64,000 nucleotides of DNA from Gardnerella swidsinskii. Lineage in GTDB: Bacteria > Actinomycetota > Actinomycetes > Actinomycetales > Bifidobacteriaceae. Below are positions 63,753 to 64,000 of the stretch, piece by piece. Within the stretch, counting starts at the first letter, position 1, and each line of letters starts with the position of its first letter. The position numbers were made by a program, and so were the translations under genes. The DNA lies in assembly GCF_003397705.1 (NCBI RefSeq), contig NZ_QJVB01000001.1:124001-188000 (forward strand), written 5' to 3'. The notes below the pieces were generated by a model that was not told the origin of the DNA, made no database searches, and was given only the letters and a program-made list of their open reading frames with translations.

Positions 63753-63818
63753 GAGTATGAACCGTTACGTGTGAAAGATTAATAAGAAATCAATAGAGGA
63801 AGAAGAAAATATAGAGTG

Positions 63819-63869
63819 AGGGGCCACACCATTGCACGGAGATAGTCCCGTGTGCATGTGCGACCCCTC
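63819..63869 (-). terminator. Terminator of the surface-protein gene
   Basis: Outer stem GAGGGGCC.CAC / GTGCGACCCCTC with an inner hairpin; on the minus strand it is followed by ACTCTATATTTTC. It lies about 30 bp after the stop of the partial gene at 63898. Confidence 0.65.
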
Positions 63870-63897
63870 GCCAGTTAATACTAAGCGTGTTTACGGG

Positions 63898-64000
63898 TTA
63901 ATGCTTACGAGCATTTTCCTTGTTACGCTTAGTGATCATGATGCTTGCTCCTGCGCCCAGGGCTGCAAGAGCAGCGATAGCGATAGACACGACCGCGCTA
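63898..64000 (-). CDS. C-terminal end of a surface-anchored protein (partial)
   Basis: The last 34 codons read SAVVSIAIAALAALGAGASI then MITKRNKENARKH, a hydrophobic helix followed by a positively charged tail. This is the usual ending of sortase-anchored (LPxTG) proteins; the LPxTG itself would be just beyond the right edge. The function is not visible. Confidence 0.6.
   Translation of the reverse strand, partial: SAVVSIAIAALAALGAGASIMITKRNKENARKH

Noticed and set aside
63417..63782. A 121-codon plus-strand open frame
   Set aside because: It is antisense to the HTH gene remnant, which shows clear family motifs on the minus strand.

Overview
The window is most likely from Gardnerella (G. 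vaginalis group, Bifidobacteriaceae). The DNA is AT-rich, yet the gene set is actinobacterial/bifidobacterial: a NucS mismatch endonuclease, DUF2469, Rho with a long charged insert, a HAIR-controlled clpB, an Ask/ACT/asd block and an actinobacterial-style Tad locus. The decisive gene is at 17985-19535 (minus). It encodes a cholesterol-dependent cytolysin with undecapeptide EKTGLVWEPWR and the YxYx14RS CD59-recognition motif, i.e. vaginolysin.

Layout. 1-1899 (minus): an RloA/RloB-type ATPase pair, a probable defence module, with rloB cut by the window edge. 2332-17127: housekeeping genes (ppk, aquaglyceroporin, GluQ-RS, YggS-type PLP protein, FAH-family hydrolase, clpB, rmuC, a phosphoribosyltransferase-like protein with a 24-cysteine tail, a TrmH methyltransferase) and a two-gene ABC exporter. 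17209-17847: wreckage of a second ABC operon beside vaginolysin. 20034-33917: gatCAB, a GNAT acetyltransferase, DUF2469, an FAD oxidoreductase, rho, an aminotransferase divergent from an Lrp regulator, chorismate mutase, fba and purA. 34013-36333: two crcB genes and a CLC channel. 36451-41176: a Tad/Flp-type pilus and secretion locus. 41282-58751: dnaX-recR, ask-ACT-asd (aspartate pathway, with the aspartokinase split in two), a MacB-like ABC pair, an APC permease, nucS, an FKBP lipoprotein and a three-gene envelope/thioredoxin-like cluster.

From about 58906 to the right edge the character changes. A 37-bp 3' tRNA fragment of Met(CAU) type, still followed by its own terminator, marks the end of an inserted element. 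The element holds broken genes (a homopolymer frameshift at 59440-59446 and an in-frame stop at 63423-63425). It has two GC-rich, helix-dense noncoding blocks (59640-60109 and 60664-60990) on either side of a small DUF4192-like gene. It also has a compact operon of a 21-codon proline-arginine-rich peptide, a 164-aa helical protein and an MFS exporter, and finally the C-terminal tail of a surface-anchored protein.

The most novel candidates are the proline-rich-peptide/MFS operon behind a 34-nt perfect dyad (61186-63210) and the multi-helix RNA-like block at 60664-60990. The cysteine-rich phosphoribosyltransferase tail is a third. All functional statements come from reading the sequence and from family knowledge; no database search was run.
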